From: Rhodopirellula halodulae | GTDB taxonomy: Bacteria; Planctomycetota; Planctomycetia; Pirellulales; Pirellulaceae | Assembly (NCBI RefSeq): GCF_020966775.1 | Contig: NZ_JAJKFV010000009.1 | Location: forward strand, 248,001-312,000 | Direction of reading: 5' to 3' | Length of the DNA stretch: 64,000 nucleotides | Part shown: piece after piece, positions 54,717-64,000 of the stretch | How the letters are laid out: the number at the start of each line of letters is the position of its first letter | Position numbering within the stretch: position 1 is the first letter of the stretch | Made by a program: the position numbers and the translations under genes | The notes under the pieces: generated by a model | Databases searched by the model: none | What the model was told of the DNA's origin: nothing | What the model saw: the letters and a program-made list of their open reading frames with translations, nothing else

Positions 54717-56453
54717 ATGAAACGCTTGTGGTTGTTGCCCGCGTTGACGATTATCTCGATCGTCTCGGGCGCGAACGCTGCTCACGCTGCATATAGCGGC
54801 GCGATCAGCTATGAAGGCTGTAGCAGCTGTGGTGGCTCAGTCGTCGCCGATGGATCGGCGGTTGCTGGCGGCTCAGTTGTTGCCGACGGTTCGGCCGTCG
54901 CTGGCGGTGGATCTTACACCGTCATGCGAACGGTTCGCGAAACCGTCATGGAGCAAGTCGAAGAGACTCGCTATCGCACTCGGAACGAAGTGTACTTTGA
55001 AGACCAAGTGGTCAATCGTACGCGAATGGTTCCCGAGACTCACCAGAAAGAAGTTCAGTACACGGTCATGGTGCCGTCGTACGAAACTCGCCAACGCACG
55101 ATCAACTACACGGTCAACAAGCCTGTGTACGAAACTCGTGAAAAGGTGATCAACTACACGGTCAAGAAACCCGTGTACGAAACTCGTACGAAGACGATCA
55201 ACTACACCGTGATGAAGCCCGTTTACGAGCAACATCAGCGAGTGATCAACTACACCGTGAAGAAACCTGTGTACGAAACTCGTACCAAGACGATCAACTA
55301 CACGGTCAACAAGCCCGTGTACGAAACTCGTCAACGGACGATCAACTACACCGTGATGGTTCCAACGTACGAAACTCGTACGCGAAACATCAACTACACG
55401 GTTTACAACACTGTGCAAGAACAAAAAGTTCGCACAGAGAACTACAGCGTCAGCGTTCCTCAAACGTACACCAAGACCATCACGGTCAAAGGTGGACACT
55501 GGGAAACCCGTACGGAAACCGTTCCTGGTCCAATGATCCGTCGCACCGTGCGTGAGCCCGGTACTTCGTACTTCGACGCAGCAACGTGCCGCACGGTTTA
55601 CTGCCCAGGCAAGTGCCGCGTGGAATGCGTGCAAGGTTGCCCCAAGACGATCTGCAAGAAAGTCTGGGTTCCAACTTGCGAAGAGAAAGAAGTGACCTGC
55701 ACCAAGTACGTCACCGAGTGCCGTACTCGTGAAATCCCTTACACCGTGTGCCGTCGCGTTCCTGAGTGCCGCACCAAGACCGTTGAGTACAAAGTGTGCA
55801 AGATGGTTCCTGAGTGCCGTACCAAGACCTGCAACTACACCGTGTGCAAGATGGTCCCAGAATGCCGCACCAAGGAAGTGTGCTACAAAGTCTGCAAGAT
55901 GGTTTGCGAAAACCGTCAAAAGACCTGCAACTACACGACCTGCAAAATGGTTCCTGAGTGCCGCACCAAGACTTGCAACTACACCGTTTGCAAGATGGTT
56001 TGCGAGCCTCGCACCAAAGTTTGCAAGTACACCGTCTGCAAGATGGTTCCTGAGTGCCGCACCAAGGTTTGCGAGTACAAAGTTTGCAAAATGGTTCCTG
56101 AGTGCCGCACCAAGACCGTGTGCTACACCACTTGCCGCAAAGAGTGCTACCAAGAAACGATCAAGGTCAAGAAGTGCCGCAAAGTTTGCGAGCCCTACAC
56201 CGTGACTCGTTGCGTGCCACGCGTTGTTTGCAAGCAAGTTCCAGTGGAAGTTTGCTGCCCAGCTCCAGCTTGCGGATGTGCAGATCCATGTGCAGACGCT
56301 TGTGCTCCAGCCTGTGCACCTGCTTCGGCCGGTCCTATCCGTAGCTTGCTCAAGGGTCTCTTGGGCGGACACGGCTGTGGCTGCAGCAACGACTGCGGTT
56401 GCGACGCTGGCTGCGATGCAGGTTGCGACGTTGCACCTGCTTGCGGCTGCTGA
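54717..56453 (+). CDS. YTV-repeat protein, Cys-rich C-terminal half
   Basis: 578 aa from the ATG at 54717, with a signal peptide (LWLLPALTIISIVSGANAAHA). Residues about 85-260 are tandem YTV units, each near 15 residues (INYTVNKPVYETR, INYTVKKPVYETR and variants). After a linker (PGKCRVECVQGCPKTICKKV) residues about 330-500 are a second array, again near 15 residues, with Cys in every unit (CKMVPECRTKTCNYTV and variants). The tail is Cys/Ala/Asp-rich. YTV proteins are a planctomycete family linked to the envelope. The regular Cys suggest disulfide or metal cross-linking. A strong terminator lies downstream. Confidence 0.93.
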   Translation: MKRLWLLPALTIISIVSGANAAHAAYSGAISYEGCSSCGGSVVADGSAVAGGSVVADGSAVAGGGSYTVMRTVRETVMEQVEETRYRTRNEVYFEDQVVNRTRMVPETHQKEVQYTVMVPSYETRQRTINYTVNKPVYETREKVINYTVKKPVYETRTKTINYTVMKPVYEQHQRVINYTVKKPVYETRTKTINYTVNKPVYETRQRTINYTVMVPTYETRTRNINYTVYNTVQEQKVRTENYSVSVPQTYTKTITVKGGHWETRTETVPGPMIRRTVREPGTSYFDAATCRTVYCPGKCRVECVQGCPKTICKKVWVPTCEEKEVTCTKYVTECRTREIPYTVCRRVPECRTKTVEYKVCKMVPECRTKTCNYTVCKMVPECRTKEVCYKVCKMVCENRQKTCNYTTCKMVPECRTKTCNYTVCKMVCEPRTKVCKYTVCKMVPECRTKVCEYKVCKMVPECRTKTVCYTTCRKECYQETIKVKKCRKVCEPYTVTRCVPRVVCKQVPVEVCCPAPACGCADPCADACAPACAPASAGPIRSLLKGLLGGHGCGCSNDCGCDAGCDAGCDVAPACGC

Positions 56454-56828
56454 TTGAAATTTGTTCTCAGGGGAGCCCCCTTCGCCGGGGCTACCCAGAG
56501 AACGTTGGACGTAACGCTCTCCACACAGCGACCCCAACCCGACTTCGATGGCCGTGTTGATCCGGACATCCGACCGAACAACGGATCACCGGCCACGAAG
56601 TCACCGGGGTGCTCGCCTGGAAACCTCAGCGATCAAACAAAAACGGGGACGAACTTGTCAGCCAAGTTCGCCCCGTTTTTTATGCGCCTCAACAGAGTGA
56701 GAACGTCGAAAGAACGAGAATCGGGCGTCGCGCCTCCGCTGAGTCTTCAACCCAAACCGAAAACCCCCGCCCTCGACTCCCCTCCCTCGACGTTCCGTCC
56801 TCCGCTCGAAAACCTCAGCTCTCGGCTC
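56454..56828. other. Intergenic region between convergent genes
   Basis: 375 bp, no gene seen apart from the terminator at 56642-56681. The remaining 150 bp upstream of the glutathione peroxidase stop are C/T-rich with no clear element. Confidence 0.5.
56642..56681. terminator. Strong bidirectional terminator
   Basis: AACGGGG-CGAACTTG pairs with CAAGTTCG-CCCCGTT, with one bulged A, a 5-nt loop and a T-run of six on the plus strand. On the minus strand T-rich sequence also follows, so it could end both the YTV and glutathione peroxidase transcripts. Confidence 0.9.
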
Positions 56829-57410
56829 TCAGCCCTCCTTCAGGGCCGACTTGATCGCGCTGACCAGTTCGTCATCCGAAGGCTTCACCTTCGACTTGTA
56901 GCGGCCGATCACTTGTCCATCGCGGCCGACCAGGAACTTTTCAAAGTTCCAACTGACGGGACCCTTGCCGGCAGGCTCAGCCTTGATGCTGGTCAACTGC
57001 TTGTACAGCGGCGTGGCGTCGTCACCGTTGACGTCGACCTTGCTCATCATGGGGAAGGTGACTTCGTAACGCGAACTGCAGAATTCGAGAATCTCGGAAT
57101 CGGAACCAGGCTCCTGGCTCCCGAACTGATTGCATGGGAAACCGAGGATCACCAACCCGTCATCCTTGTGGGCTTCGTACAACGCTTGCAAACCGGCGTA
57201 CTGCTTGGTGTAGCCGCACTTGCTGGCCACGTTGACGATCAGCACGACTTTGCCTTCGTAGTCGTGCAAATCAACTTCTTTGCCTTCGATCGTCTTGGTC
57301 TCGTGAGCCAACACGCATTCGTGTTCGGTGGTGGCGTCAGCAGCCGAGGCGGATGGAAGTGCACTCATCAAACAACCCAGGGCGAGAGGAAGAAGCAAAT
57401 AGCGAGACAT
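56829..57410 (-). CDS. Glutathione peroxidase-like thiol peroxidase, exported
   Basis: 193 aa from the ATG at 57410 (AGGAA six bases upstream). Signal peptide (YLLLPLALGCLMSALPSASA). Family motifs are VNVASKCGYTKQYAGLQ (active Cys, not Sec), LGFPCNQFGSQEPGSDSEI (Gln) and PVSWNFEKFLVGRDG (Trp, Asn). Reduces peroxides, probably with a thioredoxin-like donor. The open frame continues to 58319 through the SDR genes on the other strand, but that part is an artefact. Confidence 0.94.
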   Translation of the reverse strand: MSRYLLLPLALGCLMSALPSASAADATTEHECVLAHETKTIEGKEVDLHDYEGKVVLIVNVASKCGYTKQYAGLQALYEAHKDDGLVILGFPCNQFGSQEPGSDSEILEFCSSRYEVTFPMMSKVDVNGDDATPLYKQLTSIKAEPAGKGPVSWNFEKFLVGRDGQVIGRYKSKVKPSDDELVSAIKSALKEG

Positions 57411-57560
57411 CGATGTTCCTGTGGGGAAACGAGAGTTCGAAACGAATGTGAAACACACGCCATCACTATAACCGTCTCGCCAAGGGGGATTGCGAAATGA
57501 GTCATGCAAATCGAAAATCCGGTTTGCCTCCCGCATCCCTCCCCCCACGAGCCTCTCACC

Positions 57561-58292
57561 ATGAATTTGAAAGACAAAGTCGTCGCCATCACCGGCGGTG
57601 GAACCGGCATCGGAGCCGGAATTGCACGTGAATTGGCGATGGCCGGTGCGAAGGTCACCATCGGTGGACGACGAGAAGCTCCGCTGAAGGAAGTCGCTGG
57701 TTCGATCCGTTCGTCCAACCCCGTTCGCACGCACACGATCGACGTGGCGGACAACGACAGCATCGAAGCTTTCTTCGCCGATGTTCGCGAAAACGTTGGT
57801 GAAGTGGACATTTTGGTGAACAGTGCCGGGATCAACATTGCCAAGCGAACGATGGCCGAGATGGATCCCGACGAATGGGATCGCGTGCTTCGCATCAACG
57901 CGACCGGAGCCTACCGCTGCATGCATCAAGTGCTGGCGGGGATGCGAGACCGCCGCGACGGATTGATCATCAACATCTCGTCGGTCGCGGGAAAACGCGC
58001 GATCACGTTGGGCGGCGTTGTTTACTGTGCCAGCAAATTCGCGATGACCGCGTTGGGAACGGCAACCGCCAATGAAGTCCGGCACGAAGGCGTTCGGATC
58101 ACCAACGTGTACCCTGGCGAAGTGAACACGCCGATCTTGGAAAATCGACCTGTCCCGGTCACCGAAGAACACAAACAATCGATCCTGCAACCAGAAGACA
58201 TCGCGTCGGTGATCCTTTCGATTTGTCAGTTGCCCCCGCGAGCCTGCGTGCCTGAGATCGTTATCAAACCCACCACTCAGGAATGGGTGTGA
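57561..58292 (+). CDS. SDR-family oxidoreductase
   Basis: 243 aa from the ATG at 57561. TGGGTGIGAG nucleotide motif, NSAG, catalytic Ser in NISSVAG, YCASK (Tyr, Lys) and a proline loop VYPGEVNTPI. NAD(P)-dependent reductase or dehydrogenase, substrate unknown. The next SDR gene overlaps by 10 bp, or by 4 bp if that gene starts at GTG 58289. Confidence 0.93.
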   Translation: MNLKDKVVAITGGGTGIGAGIARELAMAGAKVTIGGRREAPLKEVAGSIRSSNPVRTHTIDVADNDSIEAFFADVRENVGEVDILVNSAGINIAKRTMAEMDPDEWDRVLRINATGAYRCMHQVLAGMRDRRDGLIINISSVAGKRAITLGGVVYCASKFAMTALGTATANEVRHEGVRITNVYPGEVNTPILENRPVPVTEEHKQSILQPEDIASVILSICQLPPRACVPEIVIKPTTQEWV

Positions 58293-59113
58293 GCCGCGAC
58301 AACACATCGCCGTCCGCAATCGTAACCGGTGCCTCCGCCGGATTGGGGCTGCATGTCTGCAGGCGACTGCTTCGCGAGAATTACCGGCTCACCATGTTGG
58401 GCCGAAACGCGGACCGGTTGCGAGACGCGGAGAGGTCGCTGCGAGAGGAATTTCCGCGATCGGAAGTGAAGGCGTTCGCGGGCGACGCGTGTGATGCAGA
58501 TTCAATGAATCGGATGGTGGCGGAACACGTTCAGCGTTTCGAATCGCTCGATGCGCTGGTGAACGTGGTTGGACGCAGCGACCGAGGCTTGTTGATTCAC
58601 AGTTCCGCGGAAGAGCTGGAATCGCTATTCCGTGACAACGTCATTTCCGCTTGGACCTGTTCCCGCGCGGTTCACGAATCGCTCCAGCAGACTCGTGGTG
58701 CAATCGTCAATCTTGGTTCGCTTGCCTCTCGCGTGGCGCCGCGTTATCTGGGTGGCTACGTGATCGCCAAGCATGCGCTGGTCGGTTTCTCGCGACAGCT
58801 TCGAATGGAATTGGAATCGGACGGCATTCACGTGGGCGTCGTCTGTCCAGGTCCGATCCGCCGTGATGATGATCTGCCGATCGATCGCTACCAGACGGAT
58901 ACGAAGACCGGCGTTCCGGCGACCGCGGCCCAGCCTGGCGGAGGTGCGAAACTGAAAGGGTTGCCACCCGAACAAGTCGCGGACGCGGTTCTGAAATGCA
59001 TCATGCAGCGAAAGATCGAAATCGTGATGCCGGGCAAGGTGCGAGCCCTCATGGCCGTCAACGCGATCTCACCCAAACTCGCGGATTGGTTATTGGCCAA
59101 GAGCACTGCTTGA
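58283..59113 (+). CDS. SDR-family oxidoreductase, second copy
   Basis: 276 aa. VTGASAGLGLHV nucleotide motif, NVVGRSD, catalytic Ser in VNLGSLASR, and YVIAKHALVG for the Tyr-Lys pair. A C-terminal extension of about 60 residues follows the core, likely a membrane or substrate-side part. Start at ATG 58283 or GTG 58289; the latter gives a GTGA overlap with the first SDR gene. The pair may act in one pathway. Confidence 0.9.
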   Translation: MGVSRDNTSPSAIVTGASAGLGLHVCRRLLRENYRLTMLGRNADRLRDAERSLREEFPRSEVKAFAGDACDADSMNRMVAEHVQRFESLDALVNVVGRSDRGLLIHSSAEELESLFRDNVISAWTCSRAVHESLQQTRGAIVNLGSLASRVAPRYLGGYVIAKHALVGFSRQLRMELESDGIHVGVVCPGPIRRDDDLPIDRYQTDTKTGVPATAAQPGGGAKLKGLPPEQVADAVLKCIMQRKIEIVMPGKVRALMAVNAISPKLADWLLAKSTA

Positions 59114-59253
59114 AACGCACGTCGGGCCGGAATTTTGGGTCGAGACTGCTTTGAATGGTTGACCATTCCAAATGGGGTAGCCAGGCTGGCTGTCCTGCCG
59201 TGTGATTGCGGTGCAGAAGAAGGCGGGCGGGAAACCCATGTTGGATCGCTGGG

Positions 59254-60654
59254 TTAGGCGTCCAGCACCACGTCGGTCTTCGGCTTGGCCACGCACATCA
59301 CGACCTCGTCGTCTTCGCGGTCGCATTCGGGCGGCTCGTCGTAGCCCACTTCGCCACCCAACAAACGCTTGACGCAAGAACCACAATCTCCCGAACGGCA
59401 ACTGGAATCGACCGCGATGTCCAACGCTTCCGCGACGTCCAGCAACCCGTCCATTCCGGACACGAACATTCCCGTTTGATTGGATGTTTCAAAACGAACC
59501 GCATGGGTGACTGAAAGTTCATCGGTGCCGTCTGCCGCATCGTCGATGACTGGAACAGCCAACGCTCCGACTGATTTTGATTTGCCACCAAACGATTCAA
59601 ACTTCACGTTTTTGCTGGCAACGCCCCGTTCGACCAAGCCTTCCGCGAATGCGTTCATGAATACATCGGGGCCACAGATCAAGAATTCGCCGCGTTCATG
59701 GCCGATTTGTTCCAGGATCGAGCGAGCTGACAGTCGCCCGGTCGAATCGCCGTCTCGGCAATCGCCGGGGTGTGGTTTGCTGAACCAAAGATGAACGCGA
59801 ACGCCGGTGGTGCTCTGCAAAGCAGCAGCGAGTTCACGAATGGGGGTGAGGAACGGAGCTTCTGTTGCGTTGCGAATCTGATAGAAGAGGTTCACCTCTC
59901 GGGTGCTCGATTCGTTCAGGCTTTGAAACAACATCGACATCATCGGTGTGATCCCAATGCCCGCTGCGACCAGGTTCAGTGGTAACGGTGAATCCGTCGC
60001 TTCCGTTGGGTCGTAGTGGAATTTGCCCTTGGGGGCTTGGATCTGCAGCGTGTCACCCGGCGCCACGGTGTCATGCAGCAGGTTGCTCATCTTTCCGCCC
60101 GGCACACGCTTGACCGTGATCCGGTAGTGCCGTTCTTCAGGACCGCTGGAAAGGCTGTAACAACGAGTGACGTTCTTGCCGTTTTCAGGGTTTGACAGAC
60201 GCACGGTGAGGTACTGGCCACCTCGAAATGACGGGAAGGGGTCACCGTCCACGGGAGCGAGCACAAACGACCGGCAATCGGGCGTTTCGTCTTTGACCGA
60301 TCGCACGATCACATCTCGCCATCCTTTCCATCGCCGCGGATCTTGCGACCCTTCGATGGGATTGGCAACCGGCGCGTCCGTCATCGCGGCCCTCGCAGCC
60401 CGGGCCCGGTAGGTTTTTCCGCTGCGTTGTTTGGGAAGTTGTTTGCGAATCAGTCGCTTCCATTCCCATTCCTCGATCGCGTCGGCGCTACCAACGAACA
60501 AGAGGAAACATCCGCCACCAAGCAGCAGCGCGAACAGGAATGAATAGGACACGTTTTCGAAGCTCAAACCCGAGTGAACAAACTCAACCAAGAATTTGTT
60601 GCCTGTCCTGAGAGGAAAGCGAATGACCGAGATTCGGTTTGAGTCGACCAACAA
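59254..60654 (-). CDS. Flavin/NAD(P) reductase with C-terminal 2Fe-2S ferredoxin
   Basis: 466 aa. An N-terminal membrane helix (YSFLFALLLGGGCFLLFVG), then FAD-binding (FRGGQYLTVRLSNPENG, RCYSLSSGP), NAD(P)-binding (VAAGIGITPMMSML, FLICGPDVFM), and a C-terminal ferredoxin with SSCRSGDCGSCVKRLLGGEV and VVMCVAKP (four Cys). Layout resembles Hcr and phthalate-dioxygenase-type reductases. The start is uncertain: a TTG at 60654 or a GTG at 60552. Electron acceptor unknown. Confidence 0.88.
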   Translation of the reverse strand: MLVDSNRISVIRFPLRTGNKFLVEFVHSGLSFENVSYSFLFALLLGGGCFLLFVGSADAIEEWEWKRLIRKQLPKQRSGKTYRARAARAAMTDAPVANPIEGSQDPRRWKGWRDVIVRSVKDETPDCRSFVLAPVDGDPFPSFRGGQYLTVRLSNPENGKNVTRCYSLSSGPEERHYRITVKRVPGGKMSNLLHDTVAPGDTLQIQAPKGKFHYDPTEATDSPLPLNLVAAGIGITPMMSMLFQSLNESSTREVNLFYQIRNATEAPFLTPIRELAAALQSTTGVRVHLWFSKPHPGDCRDGDSTGRLSARSILEQIGHERGEFLICGPDVFMNAFAEGLVERGVASKNVKFESFGGKSKSVGALAVPVIDDAADGTDELSVTHAVRFETSNQTGMFVSGMDGLLDVAEALDIAVDSSCRSGDCGSCVKRLLGGEVGYDEPPECDREDDEVVMCVAKPKTDVVLDA

Positions 60655-60761
60655 GAATATTCACGAAGATGTACCGGTCGCACCGATCGTGCCGGCCGAT
60701 TCGCAATCGAGCGACACGCAAGGCTGCGTTCGGTGCCAATCCCAAACAATCGAGTCACCAA

Positions 60762-62126
60762 TAGCCGAACGGCGTTAGCCGCGGTTGGCCGGATCGATCC
60801 GAGCACTCGCCGCAAAATCGGGAAACCCAAACGCTCCGGGACGCAACCAACAACCTGCCGTAGCTCGCTTCGCTCGGTACGGCCTACGGTGGCTCGACCG
60901 GTTTGGGTCTCTCGATTGGCGCGGGGGTGGACAGGAACGCGATGGGGCAACCGGTGCTAACGCACGCCGGCTATGCAGTGCTCCCGATCGCAACACACGA
61001 AACAAGATCCCGAACACCAATCAATCAACCATTATTCAAAAAACTTAACCCGCCAAACCACCTCGTAGCCGAACGGCGTTAGCCGCGGTTGGCCGGATCG
61101 ATCCGAGCCCTCATCGCAAAATTGATCTGCCCAAACGCTCTGGGACGCAACCGACGACCTGCCGTAGCTCGCTTCGCTCGGTACGGCCTACGGTGGCTCG
61201 ACCGGTTTGGGTCTCTCGATTGGAGCGGGGGGGCGAGGAACGCGGTGGGGCAACCGGTGCTAACGCACGCCGGCTGTGAAGGGCGTTCGTTCTCATTGAA
61301 CGCACCGAGGTTCCGGCTTAAGACATTTCCAGTCGTGAGCACGCGTCGATCAACGAAAAGACTTCTTAGCCGAACGGCGTTAGCCGCGGTTGGCCGGATC
61401 TATACGAGCCCTCACCGCAAAATCGATCCGCCCAAACGCTCCGGGACGCAAACAACAACCTGCCGTAGCTCGCTTTGCTCGGTACGGCCTACGGGGATAC
61501 TCGACCAAGCGGCGTCTCTCGATTGGTTCAACGCGGCGAAACGCTCAACCTGGCAACCGGTGCTAACGCACGTCGGCTATGCGGTGCGTTCGCTCTCATT
61601 GAACGCACCGAGGTTCCGGCTAAGACAATTTCAGTCGTGAGCACGCGTCGATCAACCAAGAGACTTCTTAGCCGAACGGCGTTAGCCGCGGTTGGCCGGA
61701 TCTATCTGAGCCCTCGCCGCATAACCGGAAAACCCAAACGCACCAGGACGCAACTAACAATTCGCCGTAGCTCGCTTCGCTCGGTACGGCCTACGGTGGC
61801 TCGACCGGTTTGGGTCTCTCGATTGGAGCGGGGTGGCGGAGAATTTGACGTGGCAACCGGTGCTAACGCACGCCGGCTATGCGGTGCGTTCGCTCTCATT
61901 GAACGCACCGCGGTTCCGGCTTAAGACATTTCCAGTCTTGAGCACGCGTCGATCAACCAAAAGACTTCTTAGCCGAACGGCGTTAGCCGCGGTTGGCCGG
62001 GGCGATATGAGCCCTCATCGCAAAATCGATCCGCCCAAACGCTCTGGGACGCAATCGACAACCTGCCGTAGCTCGCTTTGCTCGGTACGGCCTACGGGTG
62101 GCTCGACCGGTTTGCATCTTTTGGTT
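60762..62126. repeat. Tandem array of about 302-bp units (4.5 copies)
   Basis: Units begin TAGCCGAACGGCGTTAGCCG at 60762, 61066, 61367, 61669 and 61970, with periods 304, 301, 302, 301 bp. The last is partial and ends at the stop codon of the TPR gene (62131). Each unit has CCGTAGCTCG ... CCTACGG, an inverted repeat, and a CCGCGG site. Unit 1 is the most diverged towards its 3' end. Several open frames inside are repeated artefacts and have no coding support. Confidence 0.93.
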
Positions 62127-62130
62127 GGTG

Positions 62131-62472
62131 CTACATCGCGTTGAGTTGTTGCGCTCGGGCCATCGCGTCTTCGGCGGCGGCGATGTAGGCCTGGTTCTGG
62201 GTTCCGGCCCAAGCTCGTTGGTAGGTCACGCTCATGGCCGTGAAATTGAACGCGTCTTCGGGTTCCAACTCGCAAGCCCTTTGGCCGTGCGCGATCGCTT
62301 CGTCGTGTTGGCCGGTTTTCGTGTAAACACGAGCCAATGCCAAGTGAGCCAACACGAACGTTTCGTCTTCCTCGACCAACGGCTTCAAACCGGCGATGGC
62401 CTCTTCGTATTTCTCTTCGTCGATCAGTTTTTCGACTTCGTTGTATCGTTCGTAAAGTTCGTCGCTGGCCAT
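62131..62472 (-). CDS. TPR-repeat protein
   Basis: 113 aa. Two to three tetratricopeptide motifs (EEKYEEAIAGLKPLVEED, AHLALARVYTKTGQHDEAIA, HGQRACELEP). No signal peptide, so cytoplasmic; likely a small scaffolding protein. The preceding gene on this strand is ispG, which begins about 1.2 kb upstream, with about 88 bp between genes. The tandem array abuts its 3' end. Confidence 0.87.
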   Translation of the reverse strand: MASDELYERYNEVEKLIDEEKYEEAIAGLKPLVEEDETFVLAHLALARVYTKTGQHDEAIAHGQRACELEPEDAFNFTAMSVTYQRAWAGTQNQAYIAAAEDAMARAQQLNAM

Positions 62473-62560
62473 GGATGAATCGGATGGTTGAAAGGCTGAA
62501 TGGAAAGCAATCGCCGTGTTCGGGTTGAAACGCGGGATCGATGATGAACGTGAGTCGAAG

Positions 62561-63697
62561 TCACTGCTTGGCGGCGATCAGATCGTCGAGTTCCTGCTTC
62601 AACTTCGGCAGGATCTCGTCATATCCAAACGCGCCCAGTGCTTCGGTGCCGCGCTTTAGATTGACTTTTGCGGGGCCGCACCACAACCCGAGGTCCGCGT
62701 CGTCGGTTTCGCCTGGCCCGTTCACACGGCAACCCATCACCGCGATGGTAATCGAATACTCTTGGGCGAACGTCGTCATCTCCTTGACCTTGGCAGCCAA
62801 ATCGATGAAGGCTTCGTTCTCCACCCGCGAGCAACTCGGGCAGCTGATGATGTTCAGTTTGGAATCGTCAAACTTGACCACGCTGCGAACGCGACCGGCG
62901 TAGATGTCGTCGACGATCTGTTTGCCAGCGTCGATCTCTTCGGGTTTTCGCGGATTGGGCAGGGTCAGCGAAACGCGGACCGTATCGCCGATACCTTTGC
63001 CGAGCAGTTGCTCAAACGCGATGCGGGTTTTGATGATGCCGTCCGGTGGCATGCCGGCCTCGGTGACTCCCAAGTGCAATGGCACGTCGGGGCGTTTTTC
63101 CGCGAACAACGTGTTGACCTGCACCACCTTGGATGGATCGCTGTCTTTCAGCGAAACCACAAAGTTGTGAAAGCCGAGTGAGTCAACCAGTTCGCAATGT
63201 TCCAAAGCGGATTCCAGCATGGGCGTGATGGAATCATCGTCGGCGTATTTTTCTTTCTTGGCCGGATCAACACTGCCGCAGTTCACCCCGATGCGAACCG
63301 CACATTGATTGCTGCCCGCGATGTCGATCAAGTAGCGAACCTTTTCTTGCCAAGACAACTCCCGCGCGTGGTGATACAGGTGCCCGGGGTTGTAGCGGAT
63401 CTTGTCCACATGGGGAGCCACGTGTTCCGCCAAGCGAAAATTCTCTTGCAAGTCGACGGCCAAGTTGGCGTTCGTCTGCTTTCGAATTTCGGCAAGTGCT
63501 TCGGCGTCCTTTGTGCTGTCGACCGCAATCCGAACGACACCAGCGCCGCGGGCGTGCAGCGCTTCGGCCTGCTGCACCGTTGCGTCGATGTCCTGCGTTT
63601 TGGTGGCTGTCATGCTTTGGACAGCGATCGGGTTTCCGTCACCGATGAGGATCGATCCGATGGTGACCGGACGAGTCGGATTGCGGCTGATTTTCAT
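62561..63697 (-). CDS. ispG: 4-hydroxy-3-methylbut-2-enyl diphosphate synthase
   Basis: Next-to-last step of the MEP isoprenoid pathway. About 378 aa from the ATG at 63697. Features are [38 protein letters not shown], the 4Fe-4S Cys pair in [12 protein letters not shown] and [15 protein letters not shown]. The frame is open from 63769 but the ATG at 63697 begins the conserved start ([13 protein letters not shown]). Confidence 0.95.
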   Translation of the reverse strand: MKISRNPTRPVTIGSILIGDGNPIAVQSMTATKTQDIDATVQQAEALHARGAGVVRIAVDSTKDAEALAEIRKQTNANLAVDLQENFRLAEHVAPHVDKIRYNPGHLYHHARELSWQEKVRYLIDIAGSNQCAVRIGVNCGSVDPAKKEKYADDDSITPMLESALEHCELVDSLGFHNFVVSLKDSDPSKVVQVNTLFAEKRPDVPLHLGVTEAGMPPDGIIKTRIAFEQLLGKGIGDTVRVSLTLPNPRKPEEIDAGKQIVDDIYAGRVRSVVKFDDSKLNIISCPSCSRVENEAFIDLAAKVKEMTTFAQEYSITIAVMGCRVNGPGETDDADLGLWCGPAKVNLKRGTEALGAFGYDEILPKLKQELDDLIAAKQ

Positions 63698-63808
63698 AGA
63701 GAAGAGATACGGTCGAAATGGTTCCAAACGGCAGAAAGCAGCGGGTTCAGACGAACGGCCTGCTGACAACTTACCCTGACAAGTCGAACCGCAATACCGG
63801 CCAAGAAA

Positions 63809-64000
63809 TCACTCGTTCATTTCGGACAATTCACGTTCATAGAGCCCACGAATTTCGTCCAAATCGGCGTCCAGCGGCGGCAATTGAGGATCCATGTCAC
63901 GCAGCGTTTCGCGGACGATCGCGGCGACCGAGGCGTCTCGGTACCACTTTTTGTCGGCCGGAATCACGTGCCACGGAGCGATTTTAGAATGGCATTTCTC
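63809..64000 (-). CDS. Polyphosphate kinase 2 (PPK2) family, 3' end only
   Basis: The last 63 codons of a minus-strand gene cut by the window edge. SKIAPWHVIPADKKWYRDAS matches the C-terminal part of PPK2 proteins (APW-x-VIPADxKWYR), then AAIVRETLRDMDPQLP. PPK2 enzymes move phosphate between polyphosphate and nucleotides. Nothing can be said of the N-terminus. Confidence 0.85.
   Translation of the reverse strand, partial: EKCHSKIAPWHVIPADKKWYRDASVAAIVRETLRDMDPQLPPLDADLDEIRGLYERELSEMNE

Noticed and set aside
54873-56537. Long minus-strand open frame opposite the YTV gene
   Set aside because: It exists only because the repetitive YTV codons leave the antisense frame open; no start context or family, and the sense strand has a signal peptide and known repeats.
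57411-58319. N-terminal extension of the glutathione peroxidase frame
   Set aside because: It is antisense to two clear SDR genes; the real protein begins with its signal peptide at 57410.
61089-61924. Repeated plus-strand open frames in the tandem array
   Set aside because: The frames are the same repeat read again, with no ribosome site or family; the array itself is the feature.
60762-62126. rRNA or structured RNA gene
   Set aside because: No conserved rRNA, tmRNA or RNase P motifs; tandem periodicity explains the hairpins.

Overview
The window looks like chromosomal DNA of a marine planctomycete of the Rhodopirellula type. The evidence is two formylglycine sulfatases, a YTV-repeat protein, a BBP7-like outer-membrane barrel protein, a Ser/Thr kinase with a DWG motif and PAS domains, an ECF sigma factor with an overlapping membrane anti-sigma partner, and many secreted or lipoprotein genes of no known family. 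Genus assignment is inference from gene content; no rRNA gene is present.

Layout. 1-10.2 kb: sulfatase, a Gfo/Idh/MocA-like protein, a Cys-rich barrel protein, an NCS1-type transporter with a mannitol-dehydrogenase-family enzyme, a beta carbonic anhydrase, and a REP-associated tyrosine transposase (RAYT) bracketed by two REP pairs. 10.29-27.91 kb: a 17.6 kb integrative element in the 3' end of a tRNA-Gln(UUG) gene, bounded by a 15-bp direct repeat. 28-37.2 kb: barrel protein, kinase/sigma/anti-sigma cluster, and parAB with parS-like sites. 37.5-49.7 kb: housekeeping and stress genes (aroA, msrB, mscL, hmp) and an S10 peptidase. 50-64 kb: a secreted repeat protein, a second sulfatase, rex, the YTV protein, a glutathione peroxidase, two SDR enzymes, a flavin/2Fe-2S reductase, a 302-bp tandem repeat array, a TPR protein, ispG and the 3' end of a PPK2 gene.

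The element is the most unusual part. It has a tyrosine integrase and a small HTH protein (excisionase candidate) beside the tRNA, a primase-helicase preceded by 11 copies of an AGTCAC/GTGACT iteron and an AT-rich stretch, a serine recombinase, a convergent type II restriction-modification pair with an Eco29kI-like GIY-YIG nuclease, and a two-gene operon of a membrane/coiled-coil/GAF-like protein plus a Panacea (DUF4065) protein. It also has a full-size phage tape-measure gene, with no recognisable capsid, portal, large terminase or other tail gene. The best reading is a replicating phage satellite or plasmid-like element with defence cargo. Insertion has separated the tRNA-Gln gene from what looks like its own terminator, which now lies 17.6 kb away.

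Repeats form a second theme. Three different short hairpin families carry a 5' GTAG foot, as REP sequences handled by RAYT enzymes do; only the first family brackets the RAYT gene.
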